This document shows positions 17,126 to 26,079 of a stretch of 64,000 bases of DNA, piece by piece; the first letter of the stretch is position 1; each line of letters begins with the position of its first letter. The position numbers and the translations under genes are program-made. The notes below the pieces were generated by a model. The model was not told the DNA's origin. It saw only the letters and a program-made list of their open reading frames with translations, and ran no database searches. Location: assembly GCA_944380315.1 (NCBI GenBank), contig CALWHG010000003.1:1-64000 (forward strand), in the 5' to 3' direction. This DNA is from an uncultured Lachnospiraceae bacterium. Its GTDB lineage: Bacteria; Bacillota; Clostridia; Lachnospirales; Lachnospiraceae.

Positions 17126-20100
17126 TCACAGGCTGTCATAGTCTATGGGCTCCAGCCGCCTCTTCCTGTCGCTGTTGAGGCAGGCGTAGGCTACCGGAAG
17201 GACTATGAGCGCCATGATGGTGGCCGCGGTCAGTCCGCCTATGTTGACCAGGGAAAGGCCCTGCATGAGCTCTCCGGAATCGCCGTAGCCCACTGCCAGA
17301 GGCAGCATGGAAAGCACCGTGGTGAGGGTGGTCATCATGATGGGGCGCAGTCTGGTAGCTCCCGCCTCTATGAGAGCCTTCCTTACATTCATGCCCTCAG
17401 CCCTGTACTGGTTGACTGTGTCCACATAAAGTATACCGTTATTTACGACGGTGCCTATGAGCATCAGGAAGCCTATGAGCTCTACCATGGTGACCTTGAC
17501 ATCCACTACCCAAAGCAGGAAGAAGGATCCTATGAGTCCGAAGGGTATGGTAGCCATGACCATGAAGGAGAACTTGGGTGACTCAAACTGAGCCGCCATG
17601 ACCACAAATACCAGGAACACTGCCACCATAAGACATGTGTACAGATTTCCAAACTCCTCGTTCATCATCTCCGTCATGGTATTTTCCTGGCGCTCCACTC
17701 CCTCCATGAGATTGGGCGCTACATAGGCTTCATAAAGCGCATCATAGGTCCCGGCATCCGCCAGCTCGGTATAGCTTGCACTGATAGTGGACTGATACTG
17801 TCTGTCTGACCTCATGATGGTCTCCGGGCTGTCCTTGTAGCTTATGTCAGCTATATCCCTGAGGGCCACTCTCCTGCCTGTAGCCGAGGTAAACATAAGA
17901 TCCTCCACCTCGGATATCTCATCCAGCTCCTCCTTGGGATATTCCACTATGACTGACATGCTTATGCCGTCCACATCCATGGTATCCACATCGCTTCCGC
18001 CCATGATCGTATACAGGGAGGAGGATACCTGGGCCGCATTGAAGCCCTCGGCGGCAGCCTTGACCGGGTCTATGTCTATCTGTATAAGGGGCGCTGAATT
18101 TGCCAGGGTCGATGTTGCACCCGTCACCCTTTCATCAAGCATAAGCTCATCCGTGATGGCATCGGAGACCAGCTTCAGGTCATCGTAGTCCGAGCTCACC
18201 AAACTGAGGGAAAAACCGCCTCCCTCATTGAGGACAGATGTGGTGGAGTACTCCTCGACGCTCAGATCGCAGTCAGCCACCGACTGAAGCTCCTTTCTCC
18301 AGTCAGCAGCCACCTCCTTTGAGGTCCTCTTCCTGTCCGGGCTCAGATAAGCCGTTATGCTTCCTGTGCCCGAACTGGAGGTCAGCATATAGTCCTCAAG
18401 CTCGGGATCCGCAGTTATGATAGCCTCCACTTCACTGAATATACGGTCCTGCTCCTCTATGGTCAGCCCGGGCCTGGTCTCTATGGAAATGTTGACCGTG
18501 CCCTCATCCATCTCGGGCATCATCTGTACTCCCGTGTCCGCAGCCATGAAAAGAGAGGCTATGAACAGTACAAGGGTAGTGATCAGGGTGAGTGCCTTGT
18601 GGTCAAGTATCTTCTGCATAAGGCTTCTGTAGCCAGCCTGCAGGCTCTTCATGAAGGAATAGGCAGGGGCCTTGACCCTCTCTGTGGGCCTGTAATAGGT
18701 ATAGCAGAGAGGCACTATGGTCACCGCTGATATGAGCGAGGCGGTCATACAGAACACTATGGTCATGCCAAGAGGCTGGAAGAACTGTCCTGCCAGTCCG
18801 CTCATGATGCCCAGCGGGAAAAATACGACTACGGTCGTAGCCGTGGAGCCAAATACTGAGGCTCCCACGGTCCTGACACCGTCCACTGCTGCCCTTACAT
18901 AGTTCTTGAAGTTTCGCTCCTTTTCCTTGTCCATGGATCTGAAGCAGGCCTCCAGTACGACTATGGAGTTATCCACCATCATGCCGACTCCCAGGACCAC
19001 TGATCCCAGGGTTATGACATTGTAGGAGTAACCCATGAACCACATCATGATCACTGCCGCCAGTATGGATATGGGTATGGAGGTCGCAACTATGAGTGAG
19101 GCCTTCACGTCTCCGAAGAACAGATAGAGCACCAGGGTGGATATGACTATGGCCAGAGCCATGGTGCTGACCACCGATTTAACTGAGCTTATGATCTGGT
19201 CGGCGCTGTCGTTTATGACTCTCAGCTCTATATTGGGATTTTCTGCCTCCAGCTCCTCCATGACCTGGGTAGCCTGCCTGGATACATCCACCGCCGTATA
19301 CTTCTGGTTCCTGCTGAGTGAAAGTATGATGGTGTCGCTGCCATCAAAACGGCCTATGGCTGTGGCATCCTCCTGAGCCCTGCTGACCTCGGCTATGTCC
19401 TTGAGGTATATGATGTTGCCTCCGCCTATGGTGATTGGCACGTCCTCCAGGGCTTCAGGGGTGGTATATTCCACACCGCTGGAGATGCTGAGCTCCGTGT
19501 TGCCTACTCCAGTGGAGCCTCCGGGCATGGTATAGGAGGCAGCACCCACCAGCTGGGCCACCGTCATCATATCCAGATGATACTGCTCCAGCTTTTCGGG
19601 TATCAGGCTCACGCTTATGTACTCCTCCGAACCTCCTGAAAGGCTTACGGAGGCCACTGAAGACAGCTTCTCAAACTCAGGCACTATCTCCTTTTCAGTA
19701 TAGTTGTATATATTATTGATGCCCTCTACATTTACACTGAGGGACATTGATGCCACCTGATTTATGTCCATCTCTATGATGGTCGGGTCGCTCACGTCAT
19801 CGGGCAGACCGGAACGCACCAGATCAAGGCGCTTCCTCAGGTCCGAGTAGGCATTGTCCATATCCGTGCCGTACTCGTACTGTATGAGCACCATGGAGAC
19901 ATTTTCCGAGGACTGGCTGGTGATGGTGTCGATATCAGCCAGGGTGGCCACCTGCTCCTCTATGGGCTGGGTAACCAGCTCGTCTATGTCCTCCGGAGAA
20001 GCTCCCGCATAGGTAGTGGTGACTATGAGCATTGGCATGCTTATCTCCGGCGTCAGCTCAAGCCGGCTGTTGAGTATGGACATGGCTCCGAAAAAGATCA

Positions 20101-20167
20101 TGCAGAGGACCCCAAGGAGCGTGGTGACCGGCCTTTTCAGTACGAATTTACTTAAGCCTGTCATCAT
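17126..20167 (-). CDS. RND-family efflux transporter (HAE-like)
   Basis: A 1013-residue proton-driven transporter of the AcrB/SwrC type with 12 expected membrane helices and two large extracytoplasmic loops. The N-terminal FVLKRPVTTLLGVLC, the loop YAGASPEDIDELVTQPIEEQ, and the TM4 motif GVGMMVDNSIVVLEA are visible; the first Asp of the AcrB Asp pair is kept and the second is Asn, as in many relatives. The C-terminal FxxLIGFLMLIGTVVNNGI repeat half is intact. It starts 2 bp after the adaptor gene with GGGAGG in front. The substrate is unknown. Confidence 0.93.
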   Translation of the reverse strand: MMTGLSKFVLKRPVTTLLGVLCMIFFGAMSILNSRLELTPEISMPMLIVTTTYAGASPEDIDELVTQPIEEQVATLADIDTITSQSSENVSMVLIQYEYGTDMDNAYSDLRKRLDLVRSGLPDDVSDPTIIEMDINQVASMSLSVNVEGINNIYNYTEKEIVPEFEKLSSVASVSLSGGSEEYISVSLIPEKLEQYHLDMMTVAQLVGAASYTMPGGSTGVGNTELSISSGVEYTTPEALEDVPITIGGGNIIYLKDIAEVSRAQEDATAIGRFDGSDTIILSLSRNQKYTAVDVSRQATQVMEELEAENPNIELRVINDSADQIISSVKSVVSTMALAIVISTLVLYLFFGDVKASLIVATSIPISILAAVIMMWFMGYSYNVITLGSVVLGVGMMVDNSIVVLEACFRSMDKEKERNFKNYVRAAVDGVRTVGASVFGSTATTVVVFFPLGIMSGLAGQFFQPLGMTIVFCMTASLISAVTIVPLCYTYYRPTERVKAPAYSFMKSLQAGYRSLMQKILDHKALTLITTLVLFIASLFMAADTGVQMMPEMDEGTVNISIETRPGLTIEEQDRIFSEVEAIITADPELEDYMLTSSSGTGSITAYLSPDRKRTSKEVAADWRKELQSVADCDLSVEEYSTTSVLNEGGGFSLSLVSSDYDDLKLVSDAITDELMLDERVTGATSTLANSAPLIQIDIDPVKAAAEGFNAAQVSSSLYTIMGGSDVDTMDVDGISMSVIVEYPKEELDEISEVEDLMFTSATGRRVALRDIADISYKDSPETIMRSDRQYQSTISASYTELADAGTYDALYEAYVAPNLMEGVERQENTMTEMMNEEFGNLYTCLMVAVFLVFVVMAAQFESPKFSFMVMATIPFGLIGSFFLLWVVDVKVTMVELIGFLMLIGTVVNNGILYVDTVNQYRAEGMNVRKALIEAGATRLRPIMMTTLTTVLSMLPLAVGYGDSGELMQGLSLVNIGGLTAATIMALIVLPVAYACLNSDRKRRLEPIDYDSL

Positions 20168-20169
20168 GA

Positions 20170-21336
20170 TCAGTCCTCCCCGGGAAGCACCTGTACCTGA
20201 GCTCCCTCATAAAGCTGGGCCGTCCAGCTCACTACTATCTGGTCAGTATCGCTGATACCTGATATGATCTCCGTCTGCTGTCCGTCAGAAAGGCCTGTCT
20301 CCACCTGTACCTTGTGTACGGTAGCTGCCCTGTTGTCTGAGGATATGGCCGCGTCCTGGGCACCCTCACCATCCTCGAAGGTGACCGTATACAGATATGT
20401 GAGCCCTCCGTCATAGGTGACCGCATCCGTCGGTACCAGCAGCACATCTTCAGCCTTCTCCGATACGAAATATACCTTTATGCCTGAGCCTACGGCTATG
20501 AGGTCTGCTCCCTCTATGGATGCCTCCACACCGAAAAGCCCTGTCTGGGAGCTCGGCATCTGCTCCACCTTGGTCACGACTCCCTCATAGCTCGTTCCCT
20601 GTCTCTCCATGTGGACAGGCGTACCTGCACTGACCGCGGAGAGCAGCCTGTCAGGCACTGAAAACTGCACCTTGCGCGCACCCTCTCCGGATATGATGCA
20701 AAGCTGTACTGAAGGAGAGGCCATGGCGTTGAGGTCCATGCTCTCTGACTCTACAGTGCCGCTTACGGGAGCCGTAACGGTCGAAAACTCTGCCTGAGTC
20801 TCATAGGAAAGCTGCGCCGCATCGAGGGCTGCCTTGGCCTGATCATAGGCGCTCTGGGTCTGCTCATAGGACTGCCTGGAAATGTCTCCTGTCTGAAGCA
20901 GAGCGCTCATCCTGTCAAGATTCGTCCTGGCGGTATCCACAGCGATCTGAGCCGTATCCCTCTGTATCCTGGCTGCCTCCACCTGGTCATCGTTGTCTAT
21001 GCGGCATATGGGGTCGCCTTCATTTACCACATCGCCCTGCTGCACATAGATCTCCCTTATCTCTCCGGAGGTCTTAGGCATGACATAATACACGCTGGCA
21101 GGCATGACAGTGCCCACAAGGCTCGTCTCTATCTCTATGTCTCCCCTCTCAGGCTCTGATACCGATACCGAGGAAAGGGGCACCGTCACCATGGGCTCCT
21201 CCGGCTTCATGAGCCTCAGGACCACTGACGCTGCTATAATGGCAAGACACAGGAAGAGCACTATCCTCCAGGCTCTCCGTCCCCTGCGTCTTGAAGCTTC
21301 ACTCATGGCTGTCTCTTCTCTCATATCCTCATTCAT
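20170..21336 (-). CDS. membrane fusion/adaptor subunit of RND efflux system
   Basis: HlyD/AcrA-type adaptor of 388 residues. One N-terminal membrane anchor (RIVLFLCLAIIAASVVL) is followed by the lipoyl half-motif (VMPKTSGEIREIYVQQGDVV), a helical hairpin (about 120-185), the second lipoyl half (STVTAPVSGTVES) and beta-barrel and membrane-proximal domains. The ATG overlaps the tetR stop as ATGA. Its Gram-positive relatives connect the pump to the outer face of the cell. Confidence 0.92.
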   Translation of the reverse strand: MNEDMREETAMSEASRRRGRRAWRIVLFLCLAIIAASVVLRLMKPEEPMVTVPLSSVSVSEPERGDIEIETSLVGTVMPASVYYVMPKTSGEIREIYVQQGDVVNEGDPICRIDNDDQVEAARIQRDTAQIAVDTARTNLDRMSALLQTGDISRQSYEQTQSAYDQAKAALDAAQLSYETQAEFSTVTAPVSGTVESESMDLNAMASPSVQLCIISGEGARKVQFSVPDRLLSAVSAGTPVHMERQGTSYEGVVTKVEQMPSSQTGLFGVEASIEGADLIAVGSGIKVYFVSEKAEDVLLVPTDAVTYDGGLTYLYTVTFEDGEGAQDAAISSDNRAATVHKVQVETGLSDGQQTEIISGISDTDQIVVSWTAQLYEGAQVQVLPGED

Positions 21337-21944
21337 CTTCTGATCAGTCCTTTCTTCATAATGTCAAGCATCTCCTCGTAGCGCTTCATGGTCCGCTCCC
21401 TGTCATCCCCGAAGATGAGCAGCCGCGCCGCCGTCATAAATATCAGCATCATCAGATGCAGGAACACATCCCTGAATATGTCCATGTCCCTGACCCGGTA
21501 TCTGTCCCTGTCTATGCGATCCCAGATCCACTGGCAGAACTCCATGGCCAGCTCATCCTCCTCAGGCCTTCCTCCGTTGAACTGCACAAGCCCTCTTTTT
21601 ATGGCAGTATCGTGCCCCAGGTCACATATACCAAAATGACGGAACACCTCCACACAATGGTCTATGGATTTGAGCATCAGAGCATCCACATCGAAGTCAT
21701 GCTCAAGAAGGTACTCCCTTGCCTGGTCATATTCCCTTTCCCGGAAGCGCCTGACCAGATAGTCAAGCACGTCCTGCTTATCATTGAAATAGGTATAAAA
21801 GCTTCCTCTGCTTATACCCGCATCCTTTATGATACGGTTTATGGAAATGTCCTCCATGGGATATGCGCAGAACTCCTTTTCTGCCGCATCCAGGATCTTG
21901 TCCTGCTTGTCTCCCGGAAGACGCAGGAATCTTTCAGTAGGCAT
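21333..21944 (-). CDS. TetR-family repressor of the efflux operon
   Basis: About 203 residues. The N-terminal helix-turn-helix is standard (ISINRIIKDAGISRGSFYTYFNDKQDVLDYL) and the C-terminal ligand domain is divergent. I start at 21944 (MPTERFLRLPGDKQDKI) because AAGGAGG precedes it; the frame is open upstream into the promoter. It is the first gene of the efflux operon, and the promoter just upstream is covered by a long palindrome, so autorepression with drug or lipid induction is likely. Confidence 0.92.
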   Translation of the reverse strand: MPTERFLRLPGDKQDKILDAAEKEFCAYPMEDISINRIIKDAGISRGSFYTYFNDKQDVLDYLVRRFREREYDQAREYLLEHDFDVDALMLKSIDHCVEVFRHFGICDLGHDTAIKRGLVQFNGGRPEEDELAMEFCQWIWDRIDRDRYRVRDMDIFRDVFLHLMMLIFMTAARLLIFGDDRERTMKRYEEMLDIMKKGLIRR

Positions 21945-21980
21945 ATGAGCCTCCTTTTCCGGTCTTTTTGCAAATAAATA

Positions 21981-22022
21981 GTGACAGCTTGTCATTTTAG
22001 ATGACAAACTGTCACTTGTCAA
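21981..22022 (-). promoter_or_regulatory. promoter and TetR-type operator of efflux operon
   Basis: Near-consensus sigma-A promoter on the minus strand: TTGACA (22017-22022), 17-bp spacer, TAAAAT (21994-21999). A 35-bp palindrome (21981-22015) with 15-bp arms and one mismatch, built of GTGACAG and TTGTCAT half-sites, covers the spacer and -10. Confidence 0.82.
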
Positions 22023-22034
22023 TGCGTCCCCACA

Positions 22035-22766
22035 TTATTTAACAGAATGTTTAGATCTGCCGGTCTTCTGCCTGGCAGCATTTTCCTTTTCCAGCTCCTC
22101 CTGTCTGAGCTTTTCCATGACCGCCTTTTTCTGGTTCTCGATATGCTTCTCCACCACCCTGATGCCGGCCTCCCGGTCTCCGGTGCGGAGGGACATGATG
22201 ATGCCCTCATGCTCCCTGGTCAGGCTGTCCCGATAGTTGCGGTCCTTAAGATACTCCAGCCTGTAGCGGTACATGTTTTCCTTAAGATTATTGAGCAGCT
22301 CCTTGAGCTTGTCGTTGCCCGCCACCTCGTAGATGATGAAATGGAAGGCCTCGTCAGCATTTGTCATATCTATGAGGGTGCCCTTTTCCACCGCATCCTC
22401 AAATACGTCCTCTGCCTTCTCAAGCTTGACTATATCCTCCGGCCTGATGCTGTCCATGGCCAGGGAAAATGCCAGCTTCTCCAGAGTCATGCGCACCTCA
22501 AGCACATCCTTCAGCATCTTTTCTGATATGCCTGCCACCTCGGCACCCTTCCTAGGTATCATGATGACCAAGCCCTCTTTCTCCAGCTTCCTGATGGCCT
22601 CCCTTATGGGGGTGCGGCTGACTCCCATCTTCTCTGCCAGCTGGATCTCCATGAGTCTCTCTCCTGGCTGGAGCTCTCCCTTAAGTATGGCCTGCCTGAG
22701 AGTCGTGAACACCAGGTCACGGAGCGGCATGTATTCGTTGAAATTAACTGTGAAATCTGTACTCAT
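22035..22766 (-). CDS. GntR-family regulator (FadR/FCD subfamily)
   Basis: A 243-residue repressor. The winged helix (LAEKMGVSRTPIREAIRKLEKEG) lies near residues 45-68 and an all-helical FCD ligand domain follows (DEAFHFIIYEVAGNDKL, REHEGIIMSLRTGDREAG). Such FCD proteins sense organic acids, but no acid-metabolism genes are adjacent. ispE lies directly upstream, an arrangement I have seen in related Clostridia. The Lys-rich C-terminal 25 residues extend beyond the FCD fold. Its promoter carries a 15-bp-arm inverted repeat. Confidence 0.9.
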   Translation of the reverse strand: MSTDFTVNFNEYMPLRDLVFTTLRQAILKGELQPGERLMEIQLAEKMGVSRTPIREAIRKLEKEGLVIMIPRKGAEVAGISEKMLKDVLEVRMTLEKLAFSLAMDSIRPEDIVKLEKAEDVFEDAVEKGTLIDMTNADEAFHFIIYEVAGNDKLKELLNNLKENMYRYRLEYLKDRNYRDSLTREHEGIIMSLRTGDREAGIRVVEKHIENQKKAVMEKLRQEELEKENAARQKTGRSKHSVK

Positions 22767-22798
22767 ATGTCTACCATCCTATAGAAGTTACGTATTTT

Positions 22799-22852
22799 AG
22801 TGTACTAAAAAAAGTACAATTTTTCAAGTTGTTTTCAGAAAAATTGTACTTT
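22799..22852 (-). promoter_or_regulatory. gntR promoter with perfect 15-bp inverted repeat
   Basis: Minus-strand TTGAAA (22822-22827), 17-bp spacer, TACACT (22799-22804). A perfect inverted repeat (AAAGTACAATTTTTC at 22811-22825, GAAAAATTGTACTTT at 22838-22852, 12-nt loop) overlaps it. It could be the GntR operator, or an ispE terminator because a T-run follows. Confidence 0.6.
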
Positions 22853-22940
22853 CTTGCACTTTGTATACATATGTCCGGCCCCGGCTTCGTCCTGCCAGGC
22901 TTCCTTATGCATGCAGGTCGCCTCAGCTCAGTTATGGCCC

Positions 22941-23843
22941 TCAGCCTGCGTCCTTAAGAAAGCCTGTCCTGATCAGCTCTGAAAGCCTTCCCTCCCAAAG
23001 CTCAGGAAGAAGCGCCACGTATGCCTCCTTAAGGGCTGAACGGTCTCTGAAGAGTCCATAGACCGTAGGTCCTGAGCCACTCATGAGAGCTCCCATGGCT
23101 CCAAGCCGCATGAGCCGCTCCTTAAGCTCCATGATATAAGGGAGTCTTTTTGCTGTGACCTCCTCAAATATGTTGAAAAGCTCTCCGGAAAGCAGCTCCC
23201 GGTCGGCTTCCTTCACCGCCCTGATAAGCTCCTTCATATGCTCCTTTCGTATCCTGCTGGTCTCCTGATCCTCCATGAGGCCGCTTCCGTCTATAGCCTC
23301 ATAGATATCCTTTGTGGATATGCCCTCTGAGGGCTTACACAGCAGCACATGACAGAAGGGCGCCTGCGTAAGGGCGGTGAGCCTTTCTCCTATCCCCTCC
23401 GCAAGGGCCGTACCCTCCATGACACAGAAGGGGACATCCGCTCCAAGCCTGAGTCCCAGCTCAGCCAGCTCCTGCCTGGATCTGCCCAGGGAAAAGAGCT
23501 CATTCATGCCTCTCAGCACAGCAGCTGCATCAGCAGAGCCCCCGCCCAGACCTGCCTGAGAGGGTATATGCTTTACCGCAGAGATGCTGACTCCCTGCTC
23601 TATGCCGTAGGTCTCCCTCATGAGCCTGGCTGCCTTACATATGATGTTCCTCTCATCCAGAGGCACGTCCGGACCCTGTCCCGACATACTGAGCCTGATC
23701 TCATCCTCACAGAGAGGCTCAAGTCTCAGCTCATCACAGAGCTCTATGCTCTGCATGATCATACTGACCTCATGATAACCGTCAGGTCTGCGGCACAGTA
23801 CATCCAGTCCCAGATTTATCTTTGCAAATGCTTTGACATCCAT
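22941..23843 (-). CDS. ispE: 4-diphosphocytidyl-2-C-methyl-D-erythritol kinase
   Basis: GHMP kinase of the non-mevalonate isoprenoid pathway: phosphorylates CDP-ME with ATP. N-terminal KAFAKINLGLDVL with catalytic Lys8, the ATP loop PSQAGLGGGSADAAA at 94-108 and the C-terminal GALMSGSGPTVYGLF are all present. 300 residues is normal. Its first 28 bp overlap the end of the DUF5662 gene. Confidence 0.95.
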   Translation of the reverse strand: MDVKAFAKINLGLDVLCRRPDGYHEVSMIMQSIELCDELRLEPLCEDEIRLSMSGQGPDVPLDERNIICKAARLMRETYGIEQGVSISAVKHIPSQAGLGGGSADAAAVLRGMNELFSLGRSRQELAELGLRLGADVPFCVMEGTALAEGIGERLTALTQAPFCHVLLCKPSEGISTKDIYEAIDGSGLMEDQETSRIRKEHMKELIRAVKEADRELLSGELFNIFEEVTAKRLPYIMELKERLMRLGAMGALMSGSGPTVYGLFRDRSALKEAYVALLPELWEGRLSELIRTGFLKDAG

Positions 23844-24484
23844 TCCTCTTCTGCTCTCCCGTCTCCCAGAGGCTCATGTGTAAGACCCAGGGATTCCGCC
23901 GTATAGTCCGCACCCTTCGTGATGCCGAGAAGTCTCCGAAGGAAGCCAAAGCAGGCCTCCTCTCCCTCCTCCTTCATGATCCACAGCGCCTTCTCAAGCA
24001 CGGCTCTGGTATCCTCATGCATGATGACCCTCCTCCTGGTACGCTCATAATACTGCCATGCATCTGCCTGAGTATATGCGGTACCATGGTAGGCCATGCA
24101 GGCAGCCCGCCTGTCACATACCATCTCGGCCACATATCTGAGCGGCATCCTGCAGCCTATGGCTATGCCAGGCGCAGTAGCGGAAAAATCTATCCAGTAC
24201 TCAAAATGATGCCTGTTCCTGCCCTTGTGATGCAGCCAGGCCCTTGAACAGCCAAAGAGCTCCCTTTCCACTGCATTGGGAGATCTGTGTCCGTCATAAT
24301 ATCTTACGCTGGTAATGAATTCGGCAGGGGAAAACTTGCTTAGGTCGTGCATGATCCCCTGCCTGTAAAGTCCGATCCTGAAGCAGCCCTCCGCCACGTG
24401 ATATTTATGTATCATGACGGTCCTTAAATGCCCCCTGAATCTGTACCAAAATGAAGTTGTCTGAAATGCATACTGAGCCATCAC
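23816..24484 (-). CDS. DUF5662 family protein
   Basis: A 222-residue soluble protein rich in His and aromatic residues, with the family hallmarks HDLSKFSPAEF near residue 46 and WLHHKGRNRHHFEYW near residue 84. The conserved HD and clustered His suggest a metal-dependent HD-like hydrolase, but no activity is established. Overlaps the anti-sigma-like gene by 4 bp (ATGA) and ispE by 28 bp, so it is translated as part of the sigma-ispE block. Confidence 0.78.
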   Translation of the reverse strand: MMAQYAFQTTSFWYRFRGHLRTVMIHKYHVAEGCFRIGLYRQGIMHDLSKFSPAEFITSVRYYDGHRSPNAVERELFGCSRAWLHHKGRNRHHFEYWIDFSATAPGIAIGCRMPLRYVAEMVCDRRAACMAYHGTAYTQADAWQYYERTRRRVIMHEDTRAVLEKALWIMKEEGEEACFGFLRRLLGITKGADYTAESLGLTHEPLGDGRAEEEWMSKHLQR

Positions 24485-25512
24485 CGGGTCCCTATGAGCT
24501 CCTCTGCCTCTGACAGGGCCATATCCCTGTCACTGCAACCCTCCATGAAAAGGCTGTAGCTGCAGCCATCCTGCTCCCATCTGAGAAGAGCCGCTCTGAC
24601 ATCCTCCGATATGTCGGCAAAGCCAAGCTCCACCTCTATACCGTCCACATCCACGGTCTCCTCCTCATATATGTCATAATATACTCCGGAGATGTCCTCC
24701 GAAGTGCCAGCCGCCCCTCGATATGTGCAAGCCGTACCGTCGGGCAGGCTGTAGCTCAGCTGTCCTATCCTTCCGGAGATCACATAGCACCTGAGGTCCT
24801 CCGCGTCCTCGGGGGCCTTCATGATCACCCCAAGCTCAGCCTCTATGTCTGAGGGAGCTGCCACCTCCTGCATGGGATTAGCTACAGAAGCCGCCACAGG
24901 CCCCACATCAGCCTGAGCATTTGCTGCCGCCTCAGGCGCCACGCCTATCTCTGCCTCCTCTGTATCAGCAGTCCTCATCTTAAATGTACCTGCACTTTCC
25001 GGGCTCTCCTGCAGCGCTGCCGGTGCCGGAGCTGCATCCGCTGCCGCCGCAGCTGTCTCCGGCACTGCCTCCAGCTCTCTGGCTGCTGCAGTCTCCTCCA
25101 CGGCTCCTTCCGCCATCTCAGCCACCATGGCTGTGGAGCCCGAGACCCCCACACCTCCCTGAAGGACCGATCCGGCTCCATATATGGCCGCTCCCGCAAG
25201 TATGACCGTGGCAGCCGCACTTGCCAGGCTCCTGGAGCTCAGTCTGCGTCCTGCCAGGCTTATGATGGAGCCCTTCCTTTCATCCCTGGGCCTGTCCTCA
25301 GAGGCTCCACTGAGGCCGGATACTGTATCTTCGGCTATGAGGGCATTTATCCTGCTCGTCAGGCTCTCAGGCACCGGCGGGATATCCGCGTCGCGCAGGC
25401 TTTCCTCGTCGGCACGGAGCTCCTCCCTGGTCGTCTCAAGGAGCGCGGACCTTAAAAGAGCCTCAAAGTCTCTCTCTTCCTTCAGATCTATCATATCATT
25501 TTTATCCTTCAT
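24481..25512 (-). CDS. membrane anti-sigma-like protein
   Basis: A 343-residue protein with a helical N-terminal region of about 90 residues facing the cytoplasm, one membrane helix near 95-114 (SLASAAATVILAGAAIYGAG), an Ala/Glu/Pro-rich low-complexity stretch of about 110 residues and a compact extracytoplasmic C-terminal domain. There is no zinc-binding HxxxCxxC motif. Its place 51 bp after an ECF sigma gene makes it the probable anti-sigma factor; the sequence itself is not diagnostic. Confidence 0.65.
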   Translation of the reverse strand: MKDKNDMIDLKEERDFEALLRSALLETTREELRADEESLRDADIPPVPESLTSRINALIAEDTVSGLSGASEDRPRDERKGSIISLAGRRLSSRSLASAAATVILAGAAIYGAGSVLQGGVGVSGSTAMVAEMAEGAVEETAAARELEAVPETAAAAADAAPAPAALQESPESAGTFKMRTADTEEAEIGVAPEAAANAQADVGPVAASVANPMQEVAAPSDIEAELGVIMKAPEDAEDLRCYVISGRIGQLSYSLPDGTACTYRGAAGTSEDISGVYYDIYEEETVDVDGIEVELGFADISEDVRAALLRWEQDGCSYSLFMEGCSDRDMALSEAEELIGTR

Positions 25513-25563
25513 GAGTCCGCACCTCCTTTCTCTCAGACCGGGCCACGCCCTCTTTCTTATCTT

Positions 25564-26079
25564 CTATGTCCTGCCCGCAAGTCTCTCCCGAAGGAGCTTC
25601 CTTGCCCTGGTAAGTCTTATATTTACCGTATTTGCGCTGCAGCCCAGCAGCTCTCCGGTCTGCTCCGCCGAAAGCTCCTGCAGGCACCTCAGCATGAGCA
25701 CATCCCGATAGGCCTCTGGAAGGCCCTTTATCTCTTCCTCCAGTATCTCCAGCGCCTCCCGGCTCTCATACCTGGACTCCGGAGACTCCGCAGTCTCCTC
25801 CGCCGCCTCAAGATCCAGGTATATGTCCTCCGTAGGAGTGCTGCGTCCATTTTTTCTGGCCATGTCTATGGCGGTGTTCTTTGCCACTACGGAGCACAGT
25901 GCCCTGACCCTTACCTCGGTCACATCCTCAATGTCGTCGCATATTCTCATGAGCTTTATGAAGGCCTCCTGACAGGCATCCTCAGCCTCATGAGCATCGG
26001 AAAGCACACTATATGCCTTCTGCCACATGGCGGTCATATAGTGTGAAGCCATATAATTAAGCTTTTCCTCCCTTGTCAT
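25564..26079 (-). CDS. ECF-type RNA polymerase sigma factor
   Basis: Alternative sigma factor with region 2 (AYSVLSDAHEAEDACQEAF) and region 4 (GLPEAYRDVLMLRCLQELSA, then LGCSANTVNIRLTRARKLL). About 171 residues from the start chosen here (MTREEKLNYMASHYM). Other in-frame starts are 26136, 26100 and 26052; the last lies just after the upstream stop and has GGGAGG at long spacing. All but 26052 overlap the DUF4349 gene. It is followed by the anti-sigma-like gene. Envelope stress control is inferred from the lipoprotein and membrane partners. Confidence 0.9.
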   Translation of the reverse strand: MTREEKLNYMASHYMTAMWQKAYSVLSDAHEAEDACQEAFIKLMRICDDIEDVTEVRVRALCSVVAKNTAIDMARKNGRSTPTEDIYLDLEAAEETAESPESRYESREALEILEEEIKGLPEAYRDVLMLRCLQELSAEQTGELLGCSANTVNIRLTRARKLLRERLAGRT

